From positions 1-11,174 of the forward strand of contig JACPRG010000106.1 in NCBI GenBank assembly GCA_016190025.1: DNA of 11,174 bases. The letters are read 5' to 3'. Below the pieces are notes generated by a model. That model worked only from the letters and a program-made list of their open reading frames with translations, searched no databases and was not told the origin of the DNA. Position 1 is the first letter of the stretch. The number at the start of each line of letters is the position of its first letter. A program made the translations under genes and the position numbers. This stretch comes from Candidatus Tectimicrobiota bacterium. GTDB lineage: Bacteria > UBA8248 > JACPRG01. Of this stretch, positions 1 to 6,304 are shown piece after piece.

Positions 1-85
1 CGATGCTCTCGGTGATTTCCTGGGCCAGCTTGGCCTTGGTTTCTTTGGATCGGCCTTCGATGAGCGTGATGTGCGCAACGGGCAT
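1..85 (-). CDS. 4-oxalocrotonate tautomerase-like protein (N-terminal part, runs off the window)
   Basis: Only the first 28 codons are present, beginning MPVAHITLIEGRSKETKA. Tautomerases of the 4-oxalocrotonate family are small (about 60-75 residues) and use the N-terminal proline, exposed after loss of the initiator Met, as the catalytic base for keto-enol isomerisation. Here Pro follows Met directly. The family pattern P-x-(I/V)-x(3)-L-x-EGR-(S/T)-xE-xK is clear, including the conserved Arg of EGR. A good Shine-Dalgarno (GGGAGG, plus-strand 92-99) sits a few bases before the ATG. The gene lies 195 bp downstream of the 60-residue ORF, in the same direction. With no catabolic neighbours the substrate cannot be named. 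Family assignment is fairly firm; completeness and function are unknown. Confidence 0.85.
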   Translation of the reverse strand, partial: MPVAHITLIEGRSKETKAKLAQEITESI

Positions 86-280
86 GGTGAACCCCTCCCT
101 GAGTTGAGGAAATCCCCCCGCCGGGGGCCGGAATTCGAGCGGGGTGAAGGGGATGAGAGCACCCCGCGAGTAGAGGGCGCGCCCCCGGCTTCCGCCTCCC
201 GGATGCCCAGGGAAGGCCGGACCTCCCTCTCCTCGGCGGGCCGCCGGGAAAGGCCGGCGGGGACGTGAACCCTGCGGGGA

Positions 281-463
281 TCAGTTGCCGGACCCGCCGA
301 TCTCCACTTCAGTGGCCGCGTGCACCACGAGGGTCGCGGGATCGACGCGTCCGAGCAGGCCCTCGGGGGAAATCTGTTGAACCAGCCGCATGGCCTCCGC
401 TTCATCCTCCGCCTGGACCCCGACCGCGCCTGAAAAAGAGAAGTGCACCTCGAAGTCTTTCAT
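281..463 (-). CDS. 60-residue conserved-looking hypothetical protein
   Basis: I cannot assign a function. The protein begins MKDFEVHFSFSGAVGVQAED and continues with an Ala/Glu-rich amphipathic stretch (residues 19-31), an SPEGLL turn (32-37) and a beta-like VVHAATEVEI tail (46-55). A beta strand plus 'AEDEAEA' helix opening is common in very small soluble acidic proteins found across bacteria. There is no signal peptide, membrane segment or Cys pair. A GGAG Shine-Dalgarno-like element lies just before the ATG. The gene begins 77 bp after the inositol-phosphate synthase stop, on the same strand, so co-transcription is likely. A GGGCGC/GCGCCC stem (486-491 with 507-512) lies in the gap. Reality as a gene is inferred from composition, RBS and position. 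Confidence 0.6.
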   Translation of the reverse strand: MKDFEVHFSFSGAVGVQAEDEAEAMRLVQQISPEGLLGRVDPATLVVHAATEVEIGGSGN

Positions 464-540
464 CGCTCCGCTTTCTCGCTCTTGAGGGCGCCGGCGGGCG
501 GGAGGAGCGCCCCTCTGGCCCAGCGGTGTCCCGGGGGGAT

Positions 541-1707
541 TCAGCCGAGGGTGGTGACTTCCGCCCGGGGCTTCCCGCAGTCGCCCCCGTTCCGGATGGC
601 GGCGTTGAGCTCGGCGAGGGTGACCTCCCCCTCCAGATACCGGTCCAGGCAGTCCCGGGCCACGCCGTCGGGCATCTGGACGGGCGGGTGCTTCATGAGG
701 TAGGCCGAGACGGGGAGCAGGGCCCCGGCGTCGCCCTTGATCCGGGCCAGCTTGCAGAAGCGGATGGCGTCGATGACCACGCCCCCGCTGTTGGGCGAGT
801 CCTCCACCGAGAGGCGCAGTTCCAAATGGAGGGGGACGCCCGCGAAGCCCAATCCCTCCATCCGGATGAAGCAGACCTTGTTGTCGTTCTGCCAGGGGAC
901 GTAGTCGCTCGGCCCGATGTGGATGTTTTCCTCCGGCAGGGGAACCTTCAGTTGGGACTGAACCGCCTCGGTCTTAGAGATCTTCTTGGACTTGAGGCGG
1001 CCGTGCTCCTTCATGTTGAGAAAGTCGGTGTTGCCGCCGGTGTTGAGCTGGTAGGTGCGCAGCAGCTTGACGCCCCGCTTCTCAAAGAGGCGGGTGAGCG
1101 TCCGGTGGACGATGGTGGCGCCCACCTGGGACTTGACATCGTCGCCCACCACGGGGATGCCCCGCTGCCGGAAGCGCTTCTCCCACTCCGGGTCGGAGAC
1201 GATGAACACCGGCACACAGTTGACGAGGCTGACGCCGGCGTTGAGGCAGCACTGGGCGTATAACCGCACGGCCTTCTCCGAGCCCACCGGCAGGTAGCTA
1301 AGCAGGATCTCGGCCCCGCTCTCCCGCAGCGCCGCCTCCACGTCGCAAGGAGGGCGATCGCTGGGCACGAAGGTCCGCTCCGGCGGGTACTCCTTCATGT
1401 GGGACGCGATGCCGTCCAGGACCGGGCCCATCTGGACGGTGACCCCGTAGTCGGGCATCTCGTCCACGATCCGCATCGTGCAATTGGGAGGGGCAAAGGC
1501 CGCCTCGTGCAGGGGCTTGTCCACCTTGCGGGCGTCCACGTCAAAAGCGGCCACGGGCTGGATGTCGAAGGGGCCGTAACCGGCGATCTTGTGGTGCATC
1601 AACCCGAGCAGGTCTTCCTTGGGATTTTGGCGGTAGTACTCGATTCCCTGCAAGAGCGAGCTCGCGCAATTTCCCACCCCCGCGATCGCTATCTTGATGG
1701 GTTCCAT
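541..1707 (-). CDS. ino1: Inositol-3-phosphate synthase (myo-inositol-1-phosphate synthase)
   Basis: Converts D-glucose 6-phosphate to 1D-myo-inositol 3-phosphate in the cytoplasm with catalytic NAD+, the first committed step to inositol phospholipids and other inositol-derived solutes or thiols. The 388 residues match the compact bacterial/archaeal form (yeast Ino1 is above 500). Visible motifs are the Rossmann NAD loop GVGNCASSLLQG (residues 10-21), GDDVKSQVGATIVHR (188-202), LNTGGNTDFLNM (221-232), the Lys-rich catalytic segment KSKKISKTEAV (239-249) and EDSPNSGGVVIDAIR (302-316). I chose the ATG at 1707 because AGGAGG lies 5 bases before it; an in-frame GTG 15 bases upstream sits on the wrong side of that site. 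It is preceded by a 430-bp leader with a promoter and a terminator-like hairpin, and followed by a 60-residue ORF. Which inositol product is made cannot be seen here. Confidence 0.95.
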   Translation of the reverse strand: MEPIKIAIAGVGNCASSLLQGIEYYRQNPKEDLLGLMHHKIAGYGPFDIQPVAAFDVDARKVDKPLHEAAFAPPNCTMRIVDEMPDYGVTVQMGPVLDGIASHMKEYPPERTFVPSDRPPCDVEAALRESGAEILLSYLPVGSEKAVRLYAQCCLNAGVSLVNCVPVFIVSDPEWEKRFRQRGIPVVGDDVKSQVGATIVHRTLTRLFEKRGVKLLRTYQLNTGGNTDFLNMKEHGRLKSKKISKTEAVQSQLKVPLPEENIHIGPSDYVPWQNDNKVCFIRMEGLGFAGVPLHLELRLSVEDSPNSGGVVIDAIRFCKLARIKGDAGALLPVSAYLMKHPPVQMPDGVARDCLDRYLEGEVTLAELNAAIRNGGDCGKPRAEVTTLG

Positions 1708-1757
1708 CACATCCTCCTGCACCAGAAACCATCAGAACTTAACTGTACGCCGCGTCC

Positions 1758-1790
1758 AAAAAAAGCCATCCCCTCGTCAGAGGGCGGCCT
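1758..1790 (-). terminator. Terminator-like hairpin in the ino1 leader (possible attenuator)
   Basis: Read on the minus strand, CCCTC-TGAC-GAGGG (plus 1784-1771) forms a 5-bp stem with a tetraloop. Flanking GCC and GGC can extend it across small bulges, and a run of seven T follows (1764-1758). It lies about 50 bases before the ino1 start codon and downstream of the mobA terminator, so a transcript begun near 2040 would meet it before reaching ino1. It may be a transcription attenuator, or the end of a separate leader RNA. The stem is short, so termination strength is uncertain. Confidence 0.4.
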
Positions 1791-1803
1791 CCACGCCGCC
1801 GCT

Positions 1804-2069
1804 TTGACATCGGGTCCAACGCGGGAAATTCGGGGGGGGATTCCCGTCTTGGGGAGGCTGTCCCGCCCGAAATCGCCGAACCGTTCGCACAGGCCGGCTC
1901 TCGCCCGTTCGCCGTGCCGAGCGACGCCAAGCCCTTTTCCGGCCGAAACGCGTCTCAGCGATCTTGGCGCCCGTACGGCGCCCCGGCCGTGCCGGGAAAT
2001 GACTTGGCGCACGACGAGCGTCGGGAGAACAGGCGAAGTATTTTCCCAAAAATAGCCGCCCGATGTCAA
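1804..2069. repeat. 11-bp perfect inverted repeat bounding a structured 266-bp leader
   Basis: TTGACATCGGG at 1804-1814 recurs as its exact reverse complement at 2059-2069. In RNA from either strand the arms could pair and close a domain of about 266 nt. The enclosed sequence is G+C-rich with further local complementarities, for example two GCGCCAAG/GGCGCCAAG segments that can pair with a CTTGGCG segment, and a GGCGCC-GTACG-GGCGCC hairpin. No open frame inside reads like a protein on either strand, so the 430 bp between the mobA stop and the ino1 start appear non-coding. I do not recognise a known riboswitch or RNA-gene consensus. Confidence 0.45.
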
Positions 2070-2076
2070 GCGTCAA
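2049..2076 (-). promoter_or_regulatory. Candidate sigma70-type promoter for ino1
   Basis: On the minus strand TTGACG (2076-2071) and TATTTT (2054-2049) are separated by 16 bp, matching 5 of 6 and 4 of 6 consensus positions. An overlapping TTGACA (2069-2064) could serve as an alternative -35, but has no good -10 at normal spacing. The -35 directly abuts the T-run of the upstream mobA terminator. Transcription from here would give a leader of roughly 330 nt before the ino1 ATG. Confidence 0.4.
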
Positions 2077-2124
2077 AAAAAAAGGCCCTTTGGGGGGGAC
2101 GGAGAGAGGCCCGCGGGGGCCTTT
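2075..2124 (-). terminator. Rho-independent terminator after mobA
   Basis: Minus-strand AAAGGCCC (2124-2117) and GGGCCTTT (2088-2081) are perfectly complementary over 8 bp, and the T-run continues to 2075 (nine T in total). An alternative inner stem (AGGCCC/GGGCCT around 2107-2122) uses the same 5' arm. It begins 15 bases after the mobA stop and separates the molybdenum-enzyme group from ino1. The loop between the outer arms is long (28 nt), which is the only non-ideal feature. Confidence 0.75.
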
Positions 2125-2139
2125 ATCTTAGAGGCGGTC

Positions 2140-2799
2140 TTATGAGAAGCCCTCCCCCCTCAGCTCCCTCGCCAGGGCGGCGGCGGCTTCCAAGTCCTCG
2201 GGTGTGTTGCAGTTCATGAAGGAGAGGAACTTGGGGTCCAGCGCGGCCACCTCCTCGGCGGCCACCCTGCGGGTCCGGACCTCGGAGGCGATCCCGACGA
2301 TGGCGAGGTTGTCCTCGGCGATGAGCCTCTCCATCGGCCCCAGACAGCCTTTCCCGTAGACGGCGTGAAGGGGCTCGCGCCCGTGGCCGGAGAAGGGCAG
2401 GACCCAGTCGAAGCCCGCTCTCAGGTCCACCAGGAAACGGATGAGCCGCTCGTTCAGAAAGGGCATGTCGCAGGAGGCGCAGAAGATGTAAGGGGTTTCG
2501 GCGTTCAGGAGCCCGGTGTAGATCCCGACCAGGGAGCCCCGGTTGGGATAAACGTCGGTGTGGACCGGGAGGCCGAGCCCGAGGTAGAGGCCCGGGTCGT
2601 TGGCGATGACCAGATTGGCGGAGAAGGTCCTGCGAAAGACGCGCGCCACACGGTCCAGCAGCGGCACCCCGTCCACCTTGAGGCGGGCCTTGTCCGTCCC
2701 CATCCGGCGGCTTTGTCCCCCGGCGAGGATGACGCCCGTGACGTCCTGGTACGGCCCATCCGGCTCAATCGGACCGGACGGAGCGGCTGGATTCTCCAT
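2140..2799 (-). CDS. mobA: Molybdenum cofactor guanylyltransferase (MobA-type)
   Basis: Cytoplasmic nucleotidyltransferase that joins a nucleotide to molybdopterin, normally GMP from GTP to give the guanine dinucleotide cofactor. The 219 residues fit the family (about 190-220). The nucleotide-binding signature LAGGQSRRMGTDKARL spans residues 25-40, the metal-binding CDMPFL 110-115 and the closing FMNCNTPEDL 194-203. LAGG with TDK is the MobA version; the cytidylyltransferase MocA typically has LAAG with PK. The first 20 residues are a Pro-rich extension with only a weak GAAGG-type RBS, so the start is less certain than the rest. It is last in line after the molybdenum hydroxylase and creatininase genes, with a strong terminator after it, so it probably supplies cofactor for that enzyme or for a separate molybdoenzyme. 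Confidence 0.9.
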   Translation of the reverse strand: MENPAAPSGPIEPDGPYQDVTGVILAGGQSRRMGTDKARLKVDGVPLLDRVARVFRRTFSANLVIANDPGLYLGLGLPVHTDVYPNRGSLVGIYTGLLNAETPYIFCASCDMPFLNERLIRFLVDLRAGFDWVLPFSGHGREPLHAVYGKGCLGPMERLIAEDNLAIVGIASEVRTRRVAAEEVAALDPKFLSFMNCNTPEDLEAAAALARELRGEGFS

Positions 2800-2911
2800 C
2801 GGATGGCCTTCGGCTTCCGGCTTTGTGCCCTCGCCGGTCAGAAGATTTTACTCAGCTCAGGGGCCGGTTCGATGCGGCGGCGGTCGAGGGAATCGCCCCT
2901 CGGCCGGCCCG

Positions 2912-3727
2912 TCAGAAGATGAACCGCCTGGGCCGCACTTCGACCTTCGTTTGCCGGAGCTCCTGGATGACCTGGACGATGTTGGCGACGATGGCCTTGT
3001 GGAACTTTTCTCCTTTTTCGGCGGTGCAGTGGCTCGGGTCGCCGAAGGCGCCGCTCGGCTCCGTCGCCGCCCGGAAGGCCTCGGGGGTCCTGGCGAAGTG
3101 CGCCCGGTTCCCCACGACGTAGTGATCGGAGTAATGGAACTCGCGCTGGGTCCAGACGTTGGCCCGGGCCTTGCTCATGTCGCAGAGGCGGGGGTGGAGG
3201 TAGAGCATCTGGGAGCATTCGTGCTGGGCCGCGTGGCCCATGCTGCCGGGCGGTCCCGCCATGAGCTCCCGGGAGACCGCGTCCCCGATGTCCCAGGGGT
3301 CCACCACCGCGACGGCCGCATTCGTCTCGTTGGCCAGCTTGTTGGCGGCGATGTGCAGGGGAGGCAGGTTCGCCTGGGCGTTTCCGTTGACGATCACGAT
3401 TTTCCTGAACCCGTGGTAGATGAGGCTGATCCCCACCTCGTAGACCAGGCGGATGAACGTCTCGGGCTGAAGGGTGACCGTGCCCGGATAGCCCATGTGA
3501 TGAGTCGCCCAGCCGTACCACAGGGGGGCGGCGCACAGAACGTCCCCCTCGCGGGCGGCGTCCTCGGCGAAGGCGATGGCCGTGTAGGAATCCGTCCCCA
3601 AGGGCATGTGGTGGGCGTGCTGCTCCACGCTCCCCACGGGCAGAAGGATGATGTCGTCCCGCTTCAGGTATTCGGCCACCTCCGGCCAGGTGATCTCTTG
3701 CAGAATCCAGGGTCTCTTTTCGGGCAT
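2912..3727 (-). CDS. Creatininase-family metal-dependent amidohydrolase
   Basis: The family (creatininase, FAPy deformylase, mycofactocin MftE) cleaves linear or cyclic amide bonds with two metal ions and forms cytoplasmic oligomers. The 271 residues are family length. Diagnostic segments are LLPVGSVEQHAHHMPLGTD (28-46), giving ligand candidates Glu35, His37 and Asp46, then HHMGYPGT (76-83) and GHAAQHECS (164-172). It departs from relatives at two sites: the usual NGHxEN or NGHGGN is NGNAQAN (114-120), and the usual HAGExETS is HAAQHECS, so His and Glu ligand positions are Asn and Gln. An AAGGAA ribosome site precedes the ATG. It starts 70 bp after the molybdenum hydroxylase stop, suggesting action on the hydroxylase product, perhaps a lactam. 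The substrate is unknown; creatinine itself is not indicated. Confidence 0.88.
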   Translation of the reverse strand: MPEKRPWILQEITWPEVAEYLKRDDIILLPVGSVEQHAHHMPLGTDSYTAIAFAEDAAREGDVLCAAPLWYGWATHHMGYPGTVTLQPETFIRLVYEVGISLIYHGFRKIVIVNGNAQANLPPLHIAANKLANETNAAVAVVDPWDIGDAVSRELMAGPPGSMGHAAQHECSQMLYLHPRLCDMSKARANVWTQREFHYSDHYVVGNRAHFARTPEAFRAATEPSGAFGDPSHCTAEKGEKFHKAIVANIVQVIQELRQTKVEVRPRRFIF

Positions 3728-3797
3728 CGGCGTTTCCTTGTTCTTAAATCGATCTCGAGAATGTCGTTGCTGCGCTGTTCATGGAGGTTTGCGCCCT

Positions 3798-6083
3798 TTA
3801 ATTCCCATCCTTCCCGGCCTGAAGGCCCGCCACGATCTTCTCCGGCGTGATGGGGAGCCGGCGGACCCGCACGCCGGTGGCGTTGTGCACGGCGTTGGCC
3901 ACGGCGGCGGGGGTGGGGTTGATGGCCGTCTCGGCCAGACCCTTGGCCCCGAACGGACCCACCGGGTCGATGGTCTCCACCCAGAGAGACTGGACGTCGA
4001 AGGCGTCCAGGGAGGTCGGCAGCAGATAGCCTTCGAAGTTGTTGTTGAGGATCTTGCCGCTTGCGTCCTTCACCAGCTCTTCCAGGAGGGCGTAGGCGGC
4101 CCCCTGGGCCGCGCCCCCCTCCACCTGTCCCTCGGCCCCGAGGACGTTGATGACCTTGCCGGGGTCGTGGGCGGCGACCACGCGGTTGACCCGGACCTCC
4201 CCCGTTTCCAGGTCCACCGTCACGTCCGCGGCGTGGACCGAGAAAGAATAGGTGGTGGAGGCATTTCCGTACTTGCTCTTGGGGTCGAGGAGGTCCCCGC
4301 CCGCCTGGAACCTCCCCTGGGCCGCGATGGAAGGGTTCCCGGTGGAGCGGACGACCTCCTTCGCGGTCATGGAGCGGGCCGGCGCCCCCCGCACGGAGAG
4401 GGAACGCCCGTGGATCTCGATCTCCTCGGGCCGGGCCTCGAGGGCCTCGGCGGCGGCTTCCACCAGCTTTTGGCGGGCCTTGCGGGCGGCCTCCCGCGTG
4501 GCCGAGCCGGCCATGAGGGTGATCCGGCTGGCGAAGGCCCCCAGGCCGAAGGGGACCTGCGCCGTGTCGTGGGCCGCGACGACCATGTCCTCGTAGGGAA
4601 GGCCCAGCTCCTCCGCCGCCACGAGGGCCATGACAGTGGCGGCGCCCTCGCCCAGGTCGCACTCCCCCGAGCGGATCTCGACGAGGCCGTCCTGGCGGAT
4701 CGCGACCTCCGTCTCGGAGGGGTCGTCGTCTTTATCCACCAGGGCGGCGCTGAAGCCCCGGTTTCCCGTGACGTGGATGCAGCAGGCCAGCCCCACCCCG
4801 CGGCCGGGCTCCCGCCGGCTGCGGACCTCTTTCCAGCCGATGGCCTCGGCCGCCGCCCGCAGGCATTCGGACACCCCGCAGCTGATGATCTTCCAGCCGT
4901 GGATGGAGGTGTCCCCGGTCCGGGTGAAGTTCTTCAGCCGGAGGTCCACCGGGTCGATCCCGAGACCCTCGGCGACCTCGTCCAGGTGGCTTTCCCAGGC
5001 GAAGGTGGCCTGCAGGTTGCCGAACCCCCGCATCTGGCCGGTGGGCTCGGTGTTGGTGTAGGCGAGGGTGGCGTCGATCCGCACGGCCGGCGTGCGGTAG
5101 AGGGAATCGGTCCGCAGGGCCAGGGAGCTCATGATCTGGGGGGAGAGGCTGCAATACGCGCCGTTGTCGGCGGCGACCTGGACGATCTTGCCGAGGAACC
5201 GGCCGTCCTTGGCGAAGGCCGACCGGATGTCCAGGAGGGCCGGCATCCGCGGCCGCATGCTGATCAGGTCTTCCTCGAGGGTCAGGACGCACTTGACCGG
5301 CGCGCCCGCCGCCCGGCTCAGCAGCGACACCAAAAGGGCCAGCTTCACGTCGAGCTTGCCGCCGAAGGCGCCGCCCGGGCGCGTCTGGATGACCTGGATG
5401 TCCTCCACGGGGATGTCCATGGGCCTGGACAGAAGGTAGGGACGGATGGCGTAAATGGACTGCAGGCAGCCCCAGACCTTGAGCCTGCCGTTCTCGTAGG
5501 AGGCTGCGGCGCCCGTCGGCTCCAGGTAGGCCTGGTGGGTCAGGTGGGTGCGGTAGCTCCCCTCGAAGACGCGGTCCGCCCGCCGGAAGGCCCCGTCCGC
5601 GTCCCCCCGGTCGATGTGGAAGGCGTAGGCGACGTTGCCGGGCTTGTCTTCGTGGACGAGCGGGGCGCTCGGCTCGAGCGCCTTCAGGGGATCGGTGACC
5701 GGGGAGAGCTCTTCGTACTCCACGATGAGCTTGGAGAGGGCCTCCTCGGCCGCCTCCTCCGAGTCCGCCGCCACGCCCGCCACCTCGTCCCCCACGTAGC
5801 GGACCTTGTCGGCGCAGAAGGGCAGCTCGTCCAGGATGGAGATGCCGAACTTCTTCTGCGGCGTGCTGCGTCCGGTCAGCAGGGCCCGCACGCCCTTCAC
5901 CCGTTCCGCCGCCGCCGTGTCGATGTGGAGGATGCGCGCGTGCGGATGGGGGCTGCGGAGGACCTTTCCGTGAAGCATTCCGGGGAGGGTCATGTCGGCG
6001 ATATATTCGACCCCCCCGGAGACCTTCTCTTTTCCGTCCACCATGGGGAGCCTTTTGCCGACGACGGCGTGCTCGATGACCAT
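3798..6083 (-). CDS. Xanthine-dehydrogenase-family molybdopterin-binding (large) subunit, probably not a xanthine enzyme
   Basis: Catalytic subunit of a molybdenum hydroxylase, which inserts water-derived oxygen into an aldehyde or N-heterocycle C-H bond and passes electrons to FeS and FAD partners. The 761 residues match stand-alone large subunits. Seen: HQAYLEP (183-189), Gln208 (bovine Gln767 position), GGAFGGK (236-242), MRGFGNLQ (351-358), GAFASRITLMAGSATREA (515-532), EGGAAQGAAYAL (655-666) and VGPFGAKGLAET (708-719) with catalytic Glu718. Aligned by memory to bovine xanthine oxidase, Glu802 falls on Leu244 and Arg880 on Ser320, so purine binding looks lost; stacking Phe914 is kept as Phe354. 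It is not a CO dehydrogenase, lacking the AYxCSFR loop. I chose the ATG at 6083 for the AAAGGGG site before it; the 89 in-frame codons upstream are Arg/Ser/Pro-rich junk. No FeS or FAD subunit gene is adjacent. Confidence 0.92.
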   Translation of the reverse strand: MVIEHAVVGKRLPMVDGKEKVSGGVEYIADMTLPGMLHGKVLRSPHPHARILHIDTAAAERVKGVRALLTGRSTPQKKFGISILDELPFCADKVRYVGDEVAGVAADSEEAAEEALSKLIVEYEELSPVTDPLKALEPSAPLVHEDKPGNVAYAFHIDRGDADGAFRRADRVFEGSYRTHLTHQAYLEPTGAAASYENGRLKVWGCLQSIYAIRPYLLSRPMDIPVEDIQVIQTRPGGAFGGKLDVKLALLVSLLSRAAGAPVKCVLTLEEDLISMRPRMPALLDIRSAFAKDGRFLGKIVQVAADNGAYCSLSPQIMSSLALRTDSLYRTPAVRIDATLAYTNTEPTGQMRGFGNLQATFAWESHLDEVAEGLGIDPVDLRLKNFTRTGDTSIHGWKIISCGVSECLRAAAEAIGWKEVRSRREPGRGVGLACCIHVTGNRGFSAALVDKDDDPSETEVAIRQDGLVEIRSGECDLGEGAATVMALVAAEELGLPYEDMVVAAHDTAQVPFGLGAFASRITLMAGSATREAARKARQKLVEAAAEALEARPEEIEIHGRSLSVRGAPARSMTAKEVVRSTGNPSIAAQGRFQAGGDLLDPKSKYGNASTTYSFSVHAADVTVDLETGEVRVNRVVAAHDPGKVINVLGAEGQVEGGAAQGAAYALLEELVKDASGKILNNNFEGYLLPTSLDAFDVQSLWVETIDPVGPFGAKGLAETAINPTPAAVANAVHNATGVRVRRLPITPEKIVAGLQAGKDGN

Positions 6084-6177
6084 GATCCCCTTTCCTTCGC
6101 TGGGTTTGCGGAAGGCCGGTCGCGGGTCCCCTCTGCGCGGCGAAAAAGATGCAGACCGGCGAGGGTTCTCACTGGTT

Positions 6178-6207
6178 ATGATAGCGCGGACGCGCCGACT
6201 TTTCGAA
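6178..6207 (-). promoter_or_regulatory. Possible promoter for the molybdenum hydroxylase operon
   Basis: Minus-strand TATCAT (6183-6178), one mismatch from the -10 consensus, lies 18 bp after a weak -35 TTCGAA (6207-6202). It is about 90 bases before the chosen hydroxylase start, inside the 221-bp gap from the preceding gene. The -35 is poor, so an activator might be needed if this is used. Confidence 0.35.
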
Positions 6208-6304
6208 CGCCGGTCGGGCGGCGGGCCCAGGAAGAGAACCCGCCGGCCCGAGGGCCTCTGTGGGCTTGGGCGCGTCTGAGTCGAGAGGGCGCGAGCCGCA
6301 GCCC

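Noticed and set aside
241..260. A perfect 7-bp stem (CCGCCGG/CCGGCGG) after the 60-residue ORF
   Set aside because: No T-run follows on either strand, and such stems are frequent by chance in DNA this rich in G+C, so I do not call a terminator.
1804..1832. A plus-strand TTGACA that might be a promoter
   Set aside because: The sequence 17 bp downstream (AATTCG) does not resemble a -10 box, and no plus-strand gene follows. It is better explained as one arm of the inverted repeat.
1707..2069. A 120-codon minus-strand frame filling the ino1 leader
   Set aside because: Its Arg/Gly/Pro-rich composition does not look like a folded protein, no good ribosome site precedes it, and it overlaps the ino1 start and the terminator-like hairpin. 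I treat the region as a non-coding leader.
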